From positions 1 to 13,686 of the forward strand of contig JAXHVB010000084.1 in assembly GCA_034189125.1 (NCBI GenBank): a stretch of DNA of 13,686 nucleotides. Reading direction: 5' to 3'. This DNA comes from UBA5862 sp002408105 (GTDB taxonomy: Bacteria > Pseudomonadota > Gammaproteobacteria > Pseudomonadales > UBA5862). The notes beneath the pieces are model-generated. The model was given only the letters and a program-made list of their open reading frames with translations, searched no databases and had not been told where the DNA came from. Made by a program: the position numbers and the translations under genes. Shown here piece after piece: positions 7,452 to 13,686 of this stretch. Position 1 is the stretch's first letter. Each line of letters begins with the position of its first letter.

Positions 7452-8903
7452 ATGGGAATCCGACCGCTGGACGCGCCTGTGGGCGTGGCCGCAGACTCAG
7501 ACGCCGGCGGCCCGCTGGGCAATACCATTGATTGGGGACCCAGGCTGCGCGCCGGTGCAGCAGCACTGGCCGTGGGGTGCGCCCTGGTGCTCTGGTGGGT
7601 GGCGCCCGGGCGAGACCCAAACGCGCAGTATACCATCGATGTGGTGGCCTTCTTCGGTGTGCTCGCAGGCTGCTTGTGCCTGGTGCATTGGCGCCATGGG
7701 CGCCAGATCACGGAGTTGCTCAAGCTGCACAGACAGCGGGTCTACCACCTCATCAGTGGTTTGCCCGATGCCGTGTTTGATGTGGATGCACAGGGGGTCG
7801 TGCGGTTTGCGAACCCTGCAGCCCTCACGCTGCTGCAGCAGCATGAGGGCCAGCTCGTAGGGCTGGAGTTTGCCGACCTGTGCATGGCACCGGCGCGCCA
7901 TGAGGTTGAGGCCTGGATGCGCCAGGCCCGTGCAAGCCGGCCCGCCCCGCCCGGAGACCTGGCCATCCGGGTGGCGTGCGATGACTCCAATGGCCTGCCA
8001 GTGCGCGGAAGAATCAGCTGCCACCAGACCCCTTTGGGGCTCCGGTTCATCGTGGTGCTGAGCGACGAACGCGAGCGCGAGCAGTTGGCGCGCACTCAGC
8101 GGCTCGAAGCAATCGGTCAGCTGGCCGCTGGAATCGCCCATGAGGTCAACACCCCCATTCAGTTCATCGGCGATAACCTGGGTGCGATCGGCGACCAGGT
8201 CACCGGGGTTCGCGGTGCGGTCGATGGCTACCGCAAGCTGCTTGCTGACACAGCGGCAGTCGAGGCAATGGAAGAAATCGACCGAGCGTTCGACATCGAG
8301 TTCGTTCTCGGTGATCTGCCCGTTGCGGTTGCCGAGGCCCAGGCAGGTGTGGACCGGGTGACTCAGATTGTTCGCGCAATGCGGGACTTTGCCCGGGTGG
8401 ATGCGGACCGCATTGAGACGTACGATCTAAACGCCGCGTTGCAGAGCACGTTGACGGTGGCGCGCAGTGAGTACAAGTCGGTTGCGCAGGTGGTCTGCGA
8501 TTGGGGCGACTTGCCGCCAGTCACAGGCTTTCGTGGTGAGTTGAATCAGGTCTTCTTGAATCTGATCGTAAACGCGGCACATGCCATTGCAGCAACCGAT
8601 CGCCGGCCTGGAGCCATCGAAATCGGTACACGCCACCTCGACCCTTGGATCGAGGTGCGGATTGCCGATAATGGCTGCGGGATTCCAGAGGCCATCCGAG
8701 ACAAGGTGTTCGATCCTTTCTTCACCACCAAGGAAGTGGGCAAGGGAACCGGGCAAGGGCTGCATGTGGCGCACCAGGTGATTCAGCGCCATGGTGGCAC
8801 CATCGAGGTCGATTCCGTCGACGGTGGGGGCACCACGTTCGTGCTGCGGGTTCCGGTGGAAGTGGCGTCCGCGCCGCAGTCCTTGACGTCAACCCAGCCA
8901 TGA
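7452..8903 (+). CDS. Membrane PAS sensor histidine kinase
   Basis: Autophosphorylating sensor kinase, 483 residues. Two membrane helices (about 34-50 and 62-79) are separated by only about 11 residues, so there is no real periplasmic sensor. A PAS-like domain follows (about 98-205, GLPDAVFDVDAQGVVRFANP). The phospho-acceptor is H230 in AAGIAHEVNTPIQFIGDN. The second dimer helix (VTQIVRAMRDFAR, 303-315) is unusually far from H230, a trait I associate with the NTPIQ-type kinases. ATPase boxes are intact: N (NQVFLNLIVNAAHAI, N374), G1 (DNGCGIP, 406-412), F (FDPFFTTK, 420-427) and G2 (GKGTGQGLHVA, 430-440). The reading frame stays open far upstream into metG; I chose ATG 7452 because it clears metG and follows the -10 box, though its ribosome site (GAGGACAGG) is distant. 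The stop overlaps the next gene as ATGA. The signal sensed is unknown. Confidence 0.93.
   Translation: MGIRPLDAPVGVAADSDAGGPLGNTIDWGPRLRAGAAALAVGCALVLWWVAPGRDPNAQYTIDVVAFFGVLAGCLCLVHWRHGRQITELLKLHRQRVYHLISGLPDAVFDVDAQGVVRFANPAALTLLQQHEGQLVGLEFADLCMAPARHEVEAWMRQARASRPAPPGDLAIRVACDDSNGLPVRGRISCHQTPLGLRFIVVLSDEREREQLARTQRLEAIGQLAAGIAHEVNTPIQFIGDNLGAIGDQVTGVRGAVDGYRKLLADTAAVEAMEEIDRAFDIEFVLGDLPVAVAEAQAGVDRVTQIVRAMRDFARVDADRIETYDLNAALQSTLTVARSEYKSVAQVVCDWGDLPPVTGFRGELNQVFLNLIVNAAHAIAATDRRPGAIEIGTRHLDPWIEVRIADNGCGIPEAIRDKVFDPFFTTKEVGKGTGQGLHVAHQVIQRHGGTIEVDSVDGGGTTFVLRVPVEVASAPQSLTSTQP
7821..7850. repeat. 30-base near-perfect inverted repeat within the kinase gene
   Basis: Fourteen of fifteen base pairs are complementary around a centre at 7835/7836; the only mismatch is C7828 with A7843. 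The outer arms are GCCCTCA and TGAGGGC and the inner core is the exact palindrome GCTGCTGCAGCAGC. It encodes ALTLLQQHEG in the PAS domain. In mRNA it would fold into a long stem; as DNA it could form a cruciform or bind a dimer. Confidence 0.8.
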
Positions 8904-10102
8904 GTCGAATCCTCTTTGTAGATGACGACCCCCAGGTTCTGAGCGGATTGCGCCGCATGGCGCGTCGGCTGGGAGCGCAGTGGACCGCAGAATTCGCCGC
9001 GGATGGACAAGCCGCGCACGCGATGCTTCAGAACTGTCCGGTGGATGTGCTGGTCACTGACCTGCGCATGCCGGGAATGGATGGGACGGCGCTGCTTGGG
9101 TGGGTTCAGGAGGAGCACCCCGACACCGTTCGCATCGTGTTGTCGGGCTACGCCAACGAGCGCGATGCTGCAGAGGTGTCGGGTCTTGCGCACCGGTACC
9201 TCGCCAAACCCTGTCCATGGCGCGAGCTGGAGGCGGCGATCAAGCAGACAGTGGCTGCCCGCCAACACCTGGGAAATCCGGAGGTGCAGGCATTGGTGGC
9301 CGGCGTGGGCAAGCTGCCCCCAATGCCTGACCTGTATCAGCGCTTCGCGCAGATGTTGCGATCGAACCGTGCCGGGTCGACCGAAATCGCCACGTTGCTC
9401 GAAGAAGACATGGCGCTGTCGGCGAAGCTTCTGCAGCTGGTGAATTCGGCGTTCTTCGGCAACGCCCGGCGCGTCTCGAGCGTGCAGCGGGCGGTGAGCC
9501 TGCTTGGATTGAATCAATTGCGCCATCTGGTGCTCAGTGCTTCGGTGTTTTCCGCCTTCGCGGTCTCCGATCCGGTGCTGAAACAATGGGCGGAGCGCCT
9601 GTGGCAGCGTTCCGTGCAGGTGGCTGACCTCGCGCGGCGCATCGCCGAGGCGATGGGACTGAAAGACGATCGACCAGACCAGGCGTATCTCGCAGGCCTG
9701 ATGCATGACATGGGCTATTTGGTCCTCATGCAGCGGCGCCCCGAGGCATTTCTTGAATTCACTGCCCAGCCTGAATTCCAGTCCGATCTGGAATCCGAGG
9801 AGCGCCGGTCGTTCGGCGCAGCCCACACCGAGATTGGCGCCTACCTGCTGCAGATGTGGAACATCCCGCCGCGGATCTGCGAAGCGGTGCTGTTTCACCA
9901 CCGCCCGGGCGCTTGCGAGTACCAGGGACTCAATGCGGTGGCTGCGGTGCACATGGCGGTGGCGCTTCTGGATGAGCACACCAGTGGCCCATTGAATTAT
10001 CGGTTGCTGGCCGACGTCTCCTACCTGCACAGACTTGGTCTGATGGACCTGATGAACGAATACCGAGGGCTTCGCGTGTGCCGAAGATGCACCAACAGGT
10101 AA
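8900..10102 (+). CDS. REC-HDOD response regulator
   Basis: Two-component response regulator of 400 residues with an HDOD output domain. The receiver domain (1-118) has the acidic pocket D8-D10, phospho-acceptor D54 (VLVTDLRMPGMDG), S82 and K103 (LAKPCPW). The HDOD domain (about 132-335) starts LPPMPDLYQRF and has LLQLVNSAFFG, VQRAVSLLGLNQLRHLVL and GLMHDMGYLVL (H269-D270). The usual first metal-ligand His of HD domains, in the W-x-H-S context, is Arg here (R237 in LWQRSVQVA), so I infer a binding or scaffold role rather than phosphohydrolase activity. HDOD proteins often act in motility, cell-cycle or stress signalling, but no specific target is visible. ATG overlaps the kinase stop, so the kinase is the obvious phospho-donor. 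It ends 5 bases before the next regulator gene. Confidence 0.92.
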   Translation: MSRILFVDDDPQVLSGLRRMARRLGAQWTAEFAADGQAAHAMLQNCPVDVLVTDLRMPGMDGTALLGWVQEEHPDTVRIVLSGYANERDAAEVSGLAHRYLAKPCPWRELEAAIKQTVAARQHLGNPEVQALVAGVGKLPPMPDLYQRFAQMLRSNRAGSTEIATLLEEDMALSAKLLQLVNSAFFGNARRVSSVQRAVSLLGLNQLRHLVLSASVFSAFAVSDPVLKQWAERLWQRSVQVADLARRIAEAMGLKDDRPDQAYLAGLMHDMGYLVLMQRRPEAFLEFTAQPEFQSDLESEERRSFGAAHTEIGAYLLQMWNIPPRICEAVLFHHRPGACEYQGLNAVAAVHMAVALLDEHTSGPLNYRLLADVSYLHRLGLMDLMNEYRGLRVCRRCTNR

Positions 10103-10107
10103 GTGAG

Positions 10108-11733
10108 ATGAACCCGGTGACGGTGTTGATGGTCGACGACGAACCTTTGTTGCTGAGCGCCATTCAGCGACAGTTCCGAGGGCGGTATGGGTTGATCGTG
10201 GCGCACTCCGCGGCAGAAGCCCTGAAGACCATCGGCTCTGGCTGCGTTCCGGATGTGATCGTCAGCGACTACGACATGCCGGAAATGAACGGGGTGGAAT
10301 TCCTCAACCGTGTTCGCGCGGCGCTTCCCGAAGTGCCGCGCATCATGCTCACTGGTCGGGCTGATTTGGGCGTCGCCATGAATGCGCTCAATGAGGGGCA
10401 GATCTTTCGGTTCTTGCAGAAGCCCTGTTCTCGCGAGACTTTGATTGCGGCCATCGACGCTGCAACGGAGGTGGCCCGTTTGCGCAGGGCTGAACAGGCC
10501 CTGCAGGCACAGCTCGCCGCCCGCAACGTGGAACTGGAACTGCTCAACCGTGAGTTGGACCTGCGGGTACAGGCGCGCACCGACAGCCTGCGCGCCCTGA
10601 GCCGTTTGGTCACCAACCTCAATGGCGCCGCATCCCTGGCGGAAATCGCCGGTTTCGCTGTGCAGGGGGCGGTGGATCTGGCCGGAGCGATTCGCGCGGG
10701 GGTGTGGGTCGTCGAGGGCCCGTCCAGCGCGCTGTTTGCCCTGTATGGTGTCGCCACAGCCCCGCACCAGCCAGCCGAGAGCCCCGCACTTGCCAGGGTG
10801 CTTGCGCAGGGTCAGGAAGTGCAAGAGAGTGCCGGGGATGCGGTGCGGCGCCACTGTGAGGCCTGGGGTTGGGGCGATGCCGAACTTGAGTCGGCAAGCC
10901 TGCGCCTGATTCCCATGTACGACGCCGAGCGCCCATTGGCGGTGCTCGCGTTGCTGGTCGAGCAGCCTTCAGGCGACTCACCTGCAGCGATTGAGGGCTT
11001 GTTGCAGACACTGGTCGATGCCCTGCGCATGGCGTTGGTGCGTCAACGGCGTGGGGACCAGCGGGACGCTGCACAGGGGGCGGTGACCATGGCACTGGCC
11101 ACCTTGGCGGAGTATCGTGACCCGGAAACTGGCCAGCATTTGCTGCGCTTGCAGCAATACTGCCGCCTGCTCGCCGAGCAGTTGACGCTCCACCCTTCCT
11201 ACGGCGTACAGGTCACCGAGGCCTTCATTGCCGACCTGGTGCGGTCTTCGCCGCTGCATGACATCGGTAAGGTGGGCATTCCGGACCACATCCTATTGAA
11301 GCCTGGTCGCCACACCCAACAAGAAACCACCACCATGCGCCAGCACGCCCGGATCGGTGGTGACACCCTGAGGGCGGTGTTTGAGGCCAACGCCAACCAA
11401 GAGTTTTTGCAGATGGCAATGGACATTGCCTACCACCACCATGAGCGCTGGGATGGGACCGGCTACCCCTTTGGCCTGTCGGGAGAATCGATCCCGCTGT
11501 CTGCCCGCATTCTGGCACTGGCCGATGTGTACGATGCCCTCACCACGAAGCGCGTGTACAAGCCGGCCTTTCCCCATGCCCGCGCTGTGGGCCTCATTGT
11601 CGCAGGCAGTGGGACGCACTTCGATCCAGTGGTTGTTGCGGCTTTTCAAGCTGTTGAGGCTGCGTTTGAATGCACGGCCGAGGCCCTGGCCGATGCCGTG
11701 GACCTGCCAGAGGTTCGCGTCGAGGGCGAGTAG
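10108..11733 (+). CDS. REC-GAF-like-HD-GYP response regulator, likely c-di-GMP phosphodiesterase
   Basis: Predicted to hydrolyse cyclic-di-GMP under control of phosphorylation; 541 residues. Receiver domain 1-120: D10, D11, phospho-acceptor D54 (VIVSDYDMPEMNG), T82 and K105. A helical linker or coiled coil spans about 120-165. The middle part (about 165-312) looks like a divergent GAF domain; this is inferred from pattern only. The HD-GYP domain (about 322-520) has H344 (PETGQHLLRL), the HD pair H384-D385 (PLHDIGKVGIPD), H413, and the full signature HHERWDGTGYP (444-454). DVYDALTTKRVYKPAF follows, as in active family members. I chose ATG 10108, with AGG 8 bases upstream and the receiver starting at once; a GTG at 10078 would overlap the previous gene by 25 bases. 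It is the last gene of the cassette, 174 bases before mrp. Confidence 0.93.
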   Translation: MNPVTVLMVDDEPLLLSAIQRQFRGRYGLIVAHSAAEALKTIGSGCVPDVIVSDYDMPEMNGVEFLNRVRAALPEVPRIMLTGRADLGVAMNALNEGQIFRFLQKPCSRETLIAAIDAATEVARLRRAEQALQAQLAARNVELELLNRELDLRVQARTDSLRALSRLVTNLNGAASLAEIAGFAVQGAVDLAGAIRAGVWVVEGPSSALFALYGVATAPHQPAESPALARVLAQGQEVQESAGDAVRRHCEAWGWGDAELESASLRLIPMYDAERPLAVLALLVEQPSGDSPAAIEGLLQTLVDALRMALVRQRRGDQRDAAQGAVTMALATLAEYRDPETGQHLLRLQQYCRLLAEQLTLHPSYGVQVTEAFIADLVRSSPLHDIGKVGIPDHILLKPGRHTQQETTTMRQHARIGGDTLRAVFEANANQEFLQMAMDIAYHHHERWDGTGYPFGLSGESIPLSARILALADVYDALTTKRVYKPAFPHARAVGLIVAGSGTHFDPVVVAAFQAVEAAFECTAEALADAVDLPEVRVEGE

Positions 11734-11762
11734 TGGGCGCAGTCGCGCCGTTCAGGCCGGTG

Positions 11763-11791
11763 TCGAAGGGGAAGGTGCAATCGGGTACCAT
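11763..11791 (+). promoter_or_regulatory. Weak candidate mrp promoter
   Basis: TACCAT at 11786-11791 (4 of 6 to the -10 consensus) follows TCGAAG (3 of 6 to -35) at a 17-base spacing. Transcription would begin near 11798 and give a leader of about 110 bases starting at a stable hairpin. The gap before mrp suggests its own promoter, but this match is weak. Confidence 0.25.
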
Positions 11792-11803
11792 GGGCTCGGC
11801 GCC

Positions 11804-11823
11804 GTGGGGCGCAGGCGCCCCAC
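11804..11823 (+). other. 8-bp perfect hairpin in the mrp leader
   Basis: GTGGGGCG and CGCCCCAC pair perfectly around the loop CAGG. There is no T run after it, so it does not look like a rho-independent terminator for the cassette. It lies 84 bases before the mrp ATG and may be a transcript-end or leader structure. It is the only strong stem in the 174-base gap. Confidence 0.55.
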
Positions 11824-11907
11824 CTCCAGGGCTTGGTCTGCAGGCCCTGACCGCGTGGCCCAAGAATGCGCGCACGGTCGCGCCACCGATCACCTGGAAC
11901 CTCTCCC

Positions 11908-13002
11908 ATGGCCAATCCGCTGCAGTTGGTTACCAGCGCGCTCGCCACGGTCGATGACCCAATGCTCCAACGCCCGTTGGTGGATTTGGGCTACCTGGAT
12001 CCACCGGATTTGCGTGCTGGTGTCCTGTCGCTGCGCGTGCGCCTGGGGTATCCAGCCGCCTCCCTGGCCGCCGAGGTGATCGACAGCCTGACCCAAGCGG
12101 TTCATGGCCTGCCTGGTGTGGACCGCGTCGCGGTCGATTTTGGGTGGCGAATCATGCCCCATGGCGGCCCGCAAAATGGGCAGCCCCTGCGCGGCGTGAA
12201 AAACCTCATCGCCGTCGCTTCCGGGAAGGGGGGGGTGGGGAAATCGACCACCGCTGTGAACCTCGCCCTCGCACTGCAGGCCGAGGGCGCCCGGGTGGGC
12301 GTCTTGGATGCCGATGTCTACGGACCAAGCCAGGCGCTGATGCTTGGCATTGCCGAGGGCACACGTCCAGAAGTCGCGGAGCAGCGGTTTTTTCTTCCGG
12401 TGCGGGCGCATGGATTGCAGGCCATGTCCATGGCGCTGTTGGTGACCGACAAGACGCCCATGGTGTGGCGTGGCCCGATGGCGAGCGGTGCACTGCAGCA
12501 ACTGCTCAACCAGACCCTTTGGGACGGCCTGGACTACCTGGTTGTGGACATGCCTCCGGGTACCGGTGACATCCAGTTGACCCTGGCCCAGCAGGCACCG
12601 GTGACAGGCGCCGTGATCGTGACCACACCCCAAGACATTGCGACCCAGGATGCACGCAAGGGCATCGAGATGTTCCGCAAAGTCGACATCCCGATTCTGG
12701 GTGTGGTGGAGAACATGGCAGTACACCACTGCTCGAACTGTGGTCATGAGGAACACCTGTTCGGCGCCGGCGGTGGCGAGCGGGTGGCGACGGAATACGC
12801 CACGGTCGTTCTCGGTGCCTTGCCATTGGATGCACGCATTCGCGAGCAGACCGATGCGGGGCACCCCCCCCTGGTGGTGGATCCCGAGGGTGACCTGTCA
12901 CAGGCCTACCGGCGCGCGGCGGTGCGGGCCGCAGCCCGCATCGAGGGGCTGCGGGAACGCTCGGCGGCGCAGTTTCCGACCATTGCGGTCAGCGACGATT
13001 GA
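11908..13002 (+). CDS. mrp: Iron-sulfur carrier P-loop ATPase Mrp/ApbC
   Basis: Cytoplasmic Fe-S cluster carrier or scaffold of the Mrp/NBP35 family, 364 residues, the usual length. An N-terminal MIP18/DUF59-type domain (about 1-85) precedes the ParA/MinD-like ATPase. The deviant Walker A is GKGGVGKST (106-114) with signature lysine K107 and K112. DADVYGPSQ (135-142 region), MVWRGPMASGALQQLL and VVDMPPGTGD (212-221) are hallmarks. C275-x-x-C278 (CSNCGHEEHLFG) is the bridging cluster site. The frame is open from ATG 11866, but ATG 11908 has GGA 9 bases upstream and gives the family-like start, so I prefer it. It may serve the Fe-S proteins of the neighbouring Rnf complex, though this is only inference from location. 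A G8 tract encodes the Walker A loop and a C8 tract lies near the 3' end. Confidence 0.96.
   Translation: MANPLQLVTSALATVDDPMLQRPLVDLGYLDPPDLRAGVLSLRVRLGYPAASLAAEVIDSLTQAVHGLPGVDRVAVDFGWRIMPHGGPQNGQPLRGVKNLIAVASGKGGVGKSTTAVNLALALQAEGARVGVLDADVYGPSQALMLGIAEGTRPEVAEQRFFLPVRAHGLQAMSMALLVTDKTPMVWRGPMASGALQQLLNQTLWDGLDYLVVDMPPGTGDIQLTLAQQAPVTGAVIVTTPQDIATQDARKGIEMFRKVDIPILGVVENMAVHHCSNCGHEEHLFGAGGGERVATEYATVVLGALPLDARIREQTDAGHPPLVVDPEGDLSQAYRRAAVRAAARIEGLRERSAAQFPTIAVSDD
12223..12240 (+). other. G-quadruplex-like tract in the mrp Walker A codons
   Basis: The coding strand reads G3-AA-G8-T-G4, which can supply four G3 tracts with 1-2 base loops, the standard pattern of a potential intramolecular quadruplex in the mRNA and non-template strand. 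It encodes GKGGVGK, so Gly codon choice (GGG) is what creates it. Confidence 0.5.
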
Positions 13003-13012
13003 ACTTTAGAAC

Positions 13013-13035
13013 CACCTGGAGACACCCCTCAGGTG
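13013..13035 (+). other. Hairpin after mrp
   Basis: CACCTG at 13013-13018 pairs with CAGGTG at 13030-13035 around an 11-base loop, starting 11 bases after the mrp stop. No T run follows. It could mark the end of the mrp message, but the stem is short and the loop long. Confidence 0.3.
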
Positions 13036-13083
13036 CTTGAGACTCGAATCTGGCCGGGCCAATGAGGCGTCCCTTACCCTTGG

Positions 13084-13119
13084 AGCGCTCAGGAGCGAAT
13101 GTCCGCTCCGGCGAGCGCT
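13084..13119 (+). other. Nested hairpin upstream of dcd
   Basis: The outer stem pairs AGCGCT (13084-13089) with AGCGCT (13114-13119). The inner stem pairs GGAGCG (13092-13097) with CGCTCC (13104-13109) around a 6-base loop. The two stems are joined by a small internal loop. It ends 36 bases before the dcd ATG and no T run follows, so a leader or processing structure is more likely than an intrinsic terminator. Confidence 0.5.
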
Positions 13120-13155
13120 ACCCCAACATTCAACAACACAGAGCGTGTGCACCGC

Positions 13156-13686
13156 ATGAGCATTAAATCCGACCGCTGGATCCGCCAGATGGCCCAAGAG
13201 CACCAGATGATTGAGCCGTTCGAGCCTGTACAGGTCCGCCGTGCCGGCGGGCGTCGATTGATTTCATATGGGACCAGCAGTTACGGCTATGACGTGCGCT
13301 GTGCTGACGAATTCAAGGTGTTCACCAACATCTATTCGGCGACCGTGGACCCCAAGGCCTTTGATTCGCGCAGTTTTGTCGACATTCAGGGGGAGGAATG
13401 CGTCATTCCACCCAATTCGTTCGCGCTGGCGCGCACGGTCGAGTACTTCCGGATCCCGGCCGATGTGCTCACCATCTGCCTCGGCAAATCGACGTATGCG
13501 CGCTGCGGTATCATCGTCAACGTGACCCCGCTAGAACCCGAATGGGAAGGGCACGTCACCCTGGAGTTTTCCAACACCACCACCCTGCCGGCAAAGATCT
13601 ATGCCAATGAAGGCGTGGCCCAAATGCTGTTCTTGCAGTCCGATGAGCGCTGCGAACAGACCTATAAAGACCGGGAGGGCAAGTAC
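13156..13686 (+). CDS. dcd: dCTP deaminase (3' end cut off by window)
   Basis: Deaminates dCTP to dUTP, feeding dTTP synthesis. 177 residues are present with no stop; Pseudomonas Dcd, which it closely resembles, has 188, so about 11 codons lie beyond the window. MSIKSDRWIRQMAQEH is the usual start. ISYGTSSYGYDVRCADEFKV, FALARTVEYFRIP, GKSTYARCGI (S112, R116) and HVTLEFSNTT with the expected catalytic E137 are all present, as is the conserved NEGVAQMLF. The chain is that of the homotrimeric monofunctional deaminase. ATG at 13156 lies 153 bases after mrp on the same strand. There is no clear Shine-Dalgarno sequence before it, and no good promoter in the gap, so it could be read from mrp or from a promoter I cannot see. 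Confidence 0.96.
   Translation, partial: MSIKSDRWIRQMAQEHQMIEPFEPVQVRRAGGRRLISYGTSSYGYDVRCADEFKVFTNIYSATVDPKAFDSRSFVDIQGEECVIPPNSFALARTVEYFRIPADVLTICLGKSTYARCGIIVNVTPLEPEWEGHVTLEFSNTTTLPAKIYANEGVAQMLFLQSDERCEQTYKDREGKY

Noticed and set aside
8783..10030. Long minus-strand open frame (415 codons) across the HDOD regulator gene.
   Set aside because: It is antisense to a clear REC-HDOD gene, its translation is rich in His, Arg and Gln with no recognisable domain, and long antisense frames are common in GC-rich DNA.
11804..11823. Hairpin read as an intrinsic terminator of the signalling cassette.
   Set aside because: The stem is strong but no T run follows on either strand, so only a hairpin is reported.
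7323..11907. Direct repeats flanking the signalling cassette as a trace of transposition or site-specific insertion.
   Set aside because: Comparing by eye the gap before the kinase with the gap before mrp showed no shared repeat longer than a few bases, and no integrase or transposase is present.
11790..11957. Small 55-codon open frame in the mrp leader that overlaps the mrp start.
   Set aside because: Its ATG lies within the weak promoter match, has no well-spaced ribosome site and encodes no recognisable peptide; a leader-peptide role cannot be supported.
11890..12864. Minus-strand open frame (324 codons) across mrp.
   Set aside because: Antisense to an intact mrp with all motifs; no ribosome site or domain to support it.
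13037..13065. TTGAGA as a -35 box for a dcd promoter.
   Set aside because: The sequence 17-18 bases downstream (CAATGA) does not resemble a -10 box.

Overview
This window looks like the chromosome of a GC-rich gammaproteobacterium outside the enteric group. The product sequences resemble Escherichia coli and Pseudomonas proteins from memory, and the gene neighbourhood (rnf genes, metG, mrp, dcd) matches the one I recall for Pseudomonas-type gammaproteobacteria. I cannot place it to genus. Coding density is very high: no gene-free stretch reaches 300 bases, and the longest gap is 174 bases, before mrp.

Minus strand, 63-7322: metG (methionyl-tRNA synthetase), then the complete six-gene rsxABCDGE (rnf) set, read right to left. 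The rsx genes are packed as one operon, with junctions that overlap or lie 1-3 bases apart. They encode a membrane complex that couples electron transfer between ferredoxin and NAD to ion movement; in enteric bacteria it also keeps SoxR reduced. All visible cofactor ligands are present: Fe-S cysteines in RsxA, RsxE, RsxB and RsxC, and flavin threonines in RsxD and RsxG. metG ends only 78 bases before rsxA with no convincing terminator. Positions 1-62, after rsxE, hold no complete gene.

Positions 7323-7451 form a divergent intergenic region with a candidate -10 box and a 10-bp palindrome.

Plus strand, 7452-11733: a compact three-gene signalling cassette. It encodes a membrane PAS histidine kinase, a REC-HDOD response regulator, and a REC-GAF-like-HD-GYP response regulator with an intact cyclic-di-GMP phosphodiesterase signature. 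The junctions (ATGA overlap; 5-base gap) imply coupled translation and one kinase serving two regulators. The cassette sits between metG and mrp, which are usually divergent neighbours in gammaproteobacteria. It is the most distinctive part of the window.

Plus strand, 11908-13686: mrp/apbC (Fe-S carrier P-loop ATPase), then dcd (dCTP deaminase), which is cut by the window edge about 11 codons before its expected end. Both have structured leaders with hairpins.

There are no tRNA or rRNA genes, insertion sequences, CRISPR arrays or phage genes. The module most likely to be under-described is the kinase/HDOD/HD-GYP cassette. Smaller curiosities are a 30-base near-perfect inverted repeat inside the kinase gene, a G-quadruplex-like tract in the mrp Walker A codons, and a nested hairpin before dcd.
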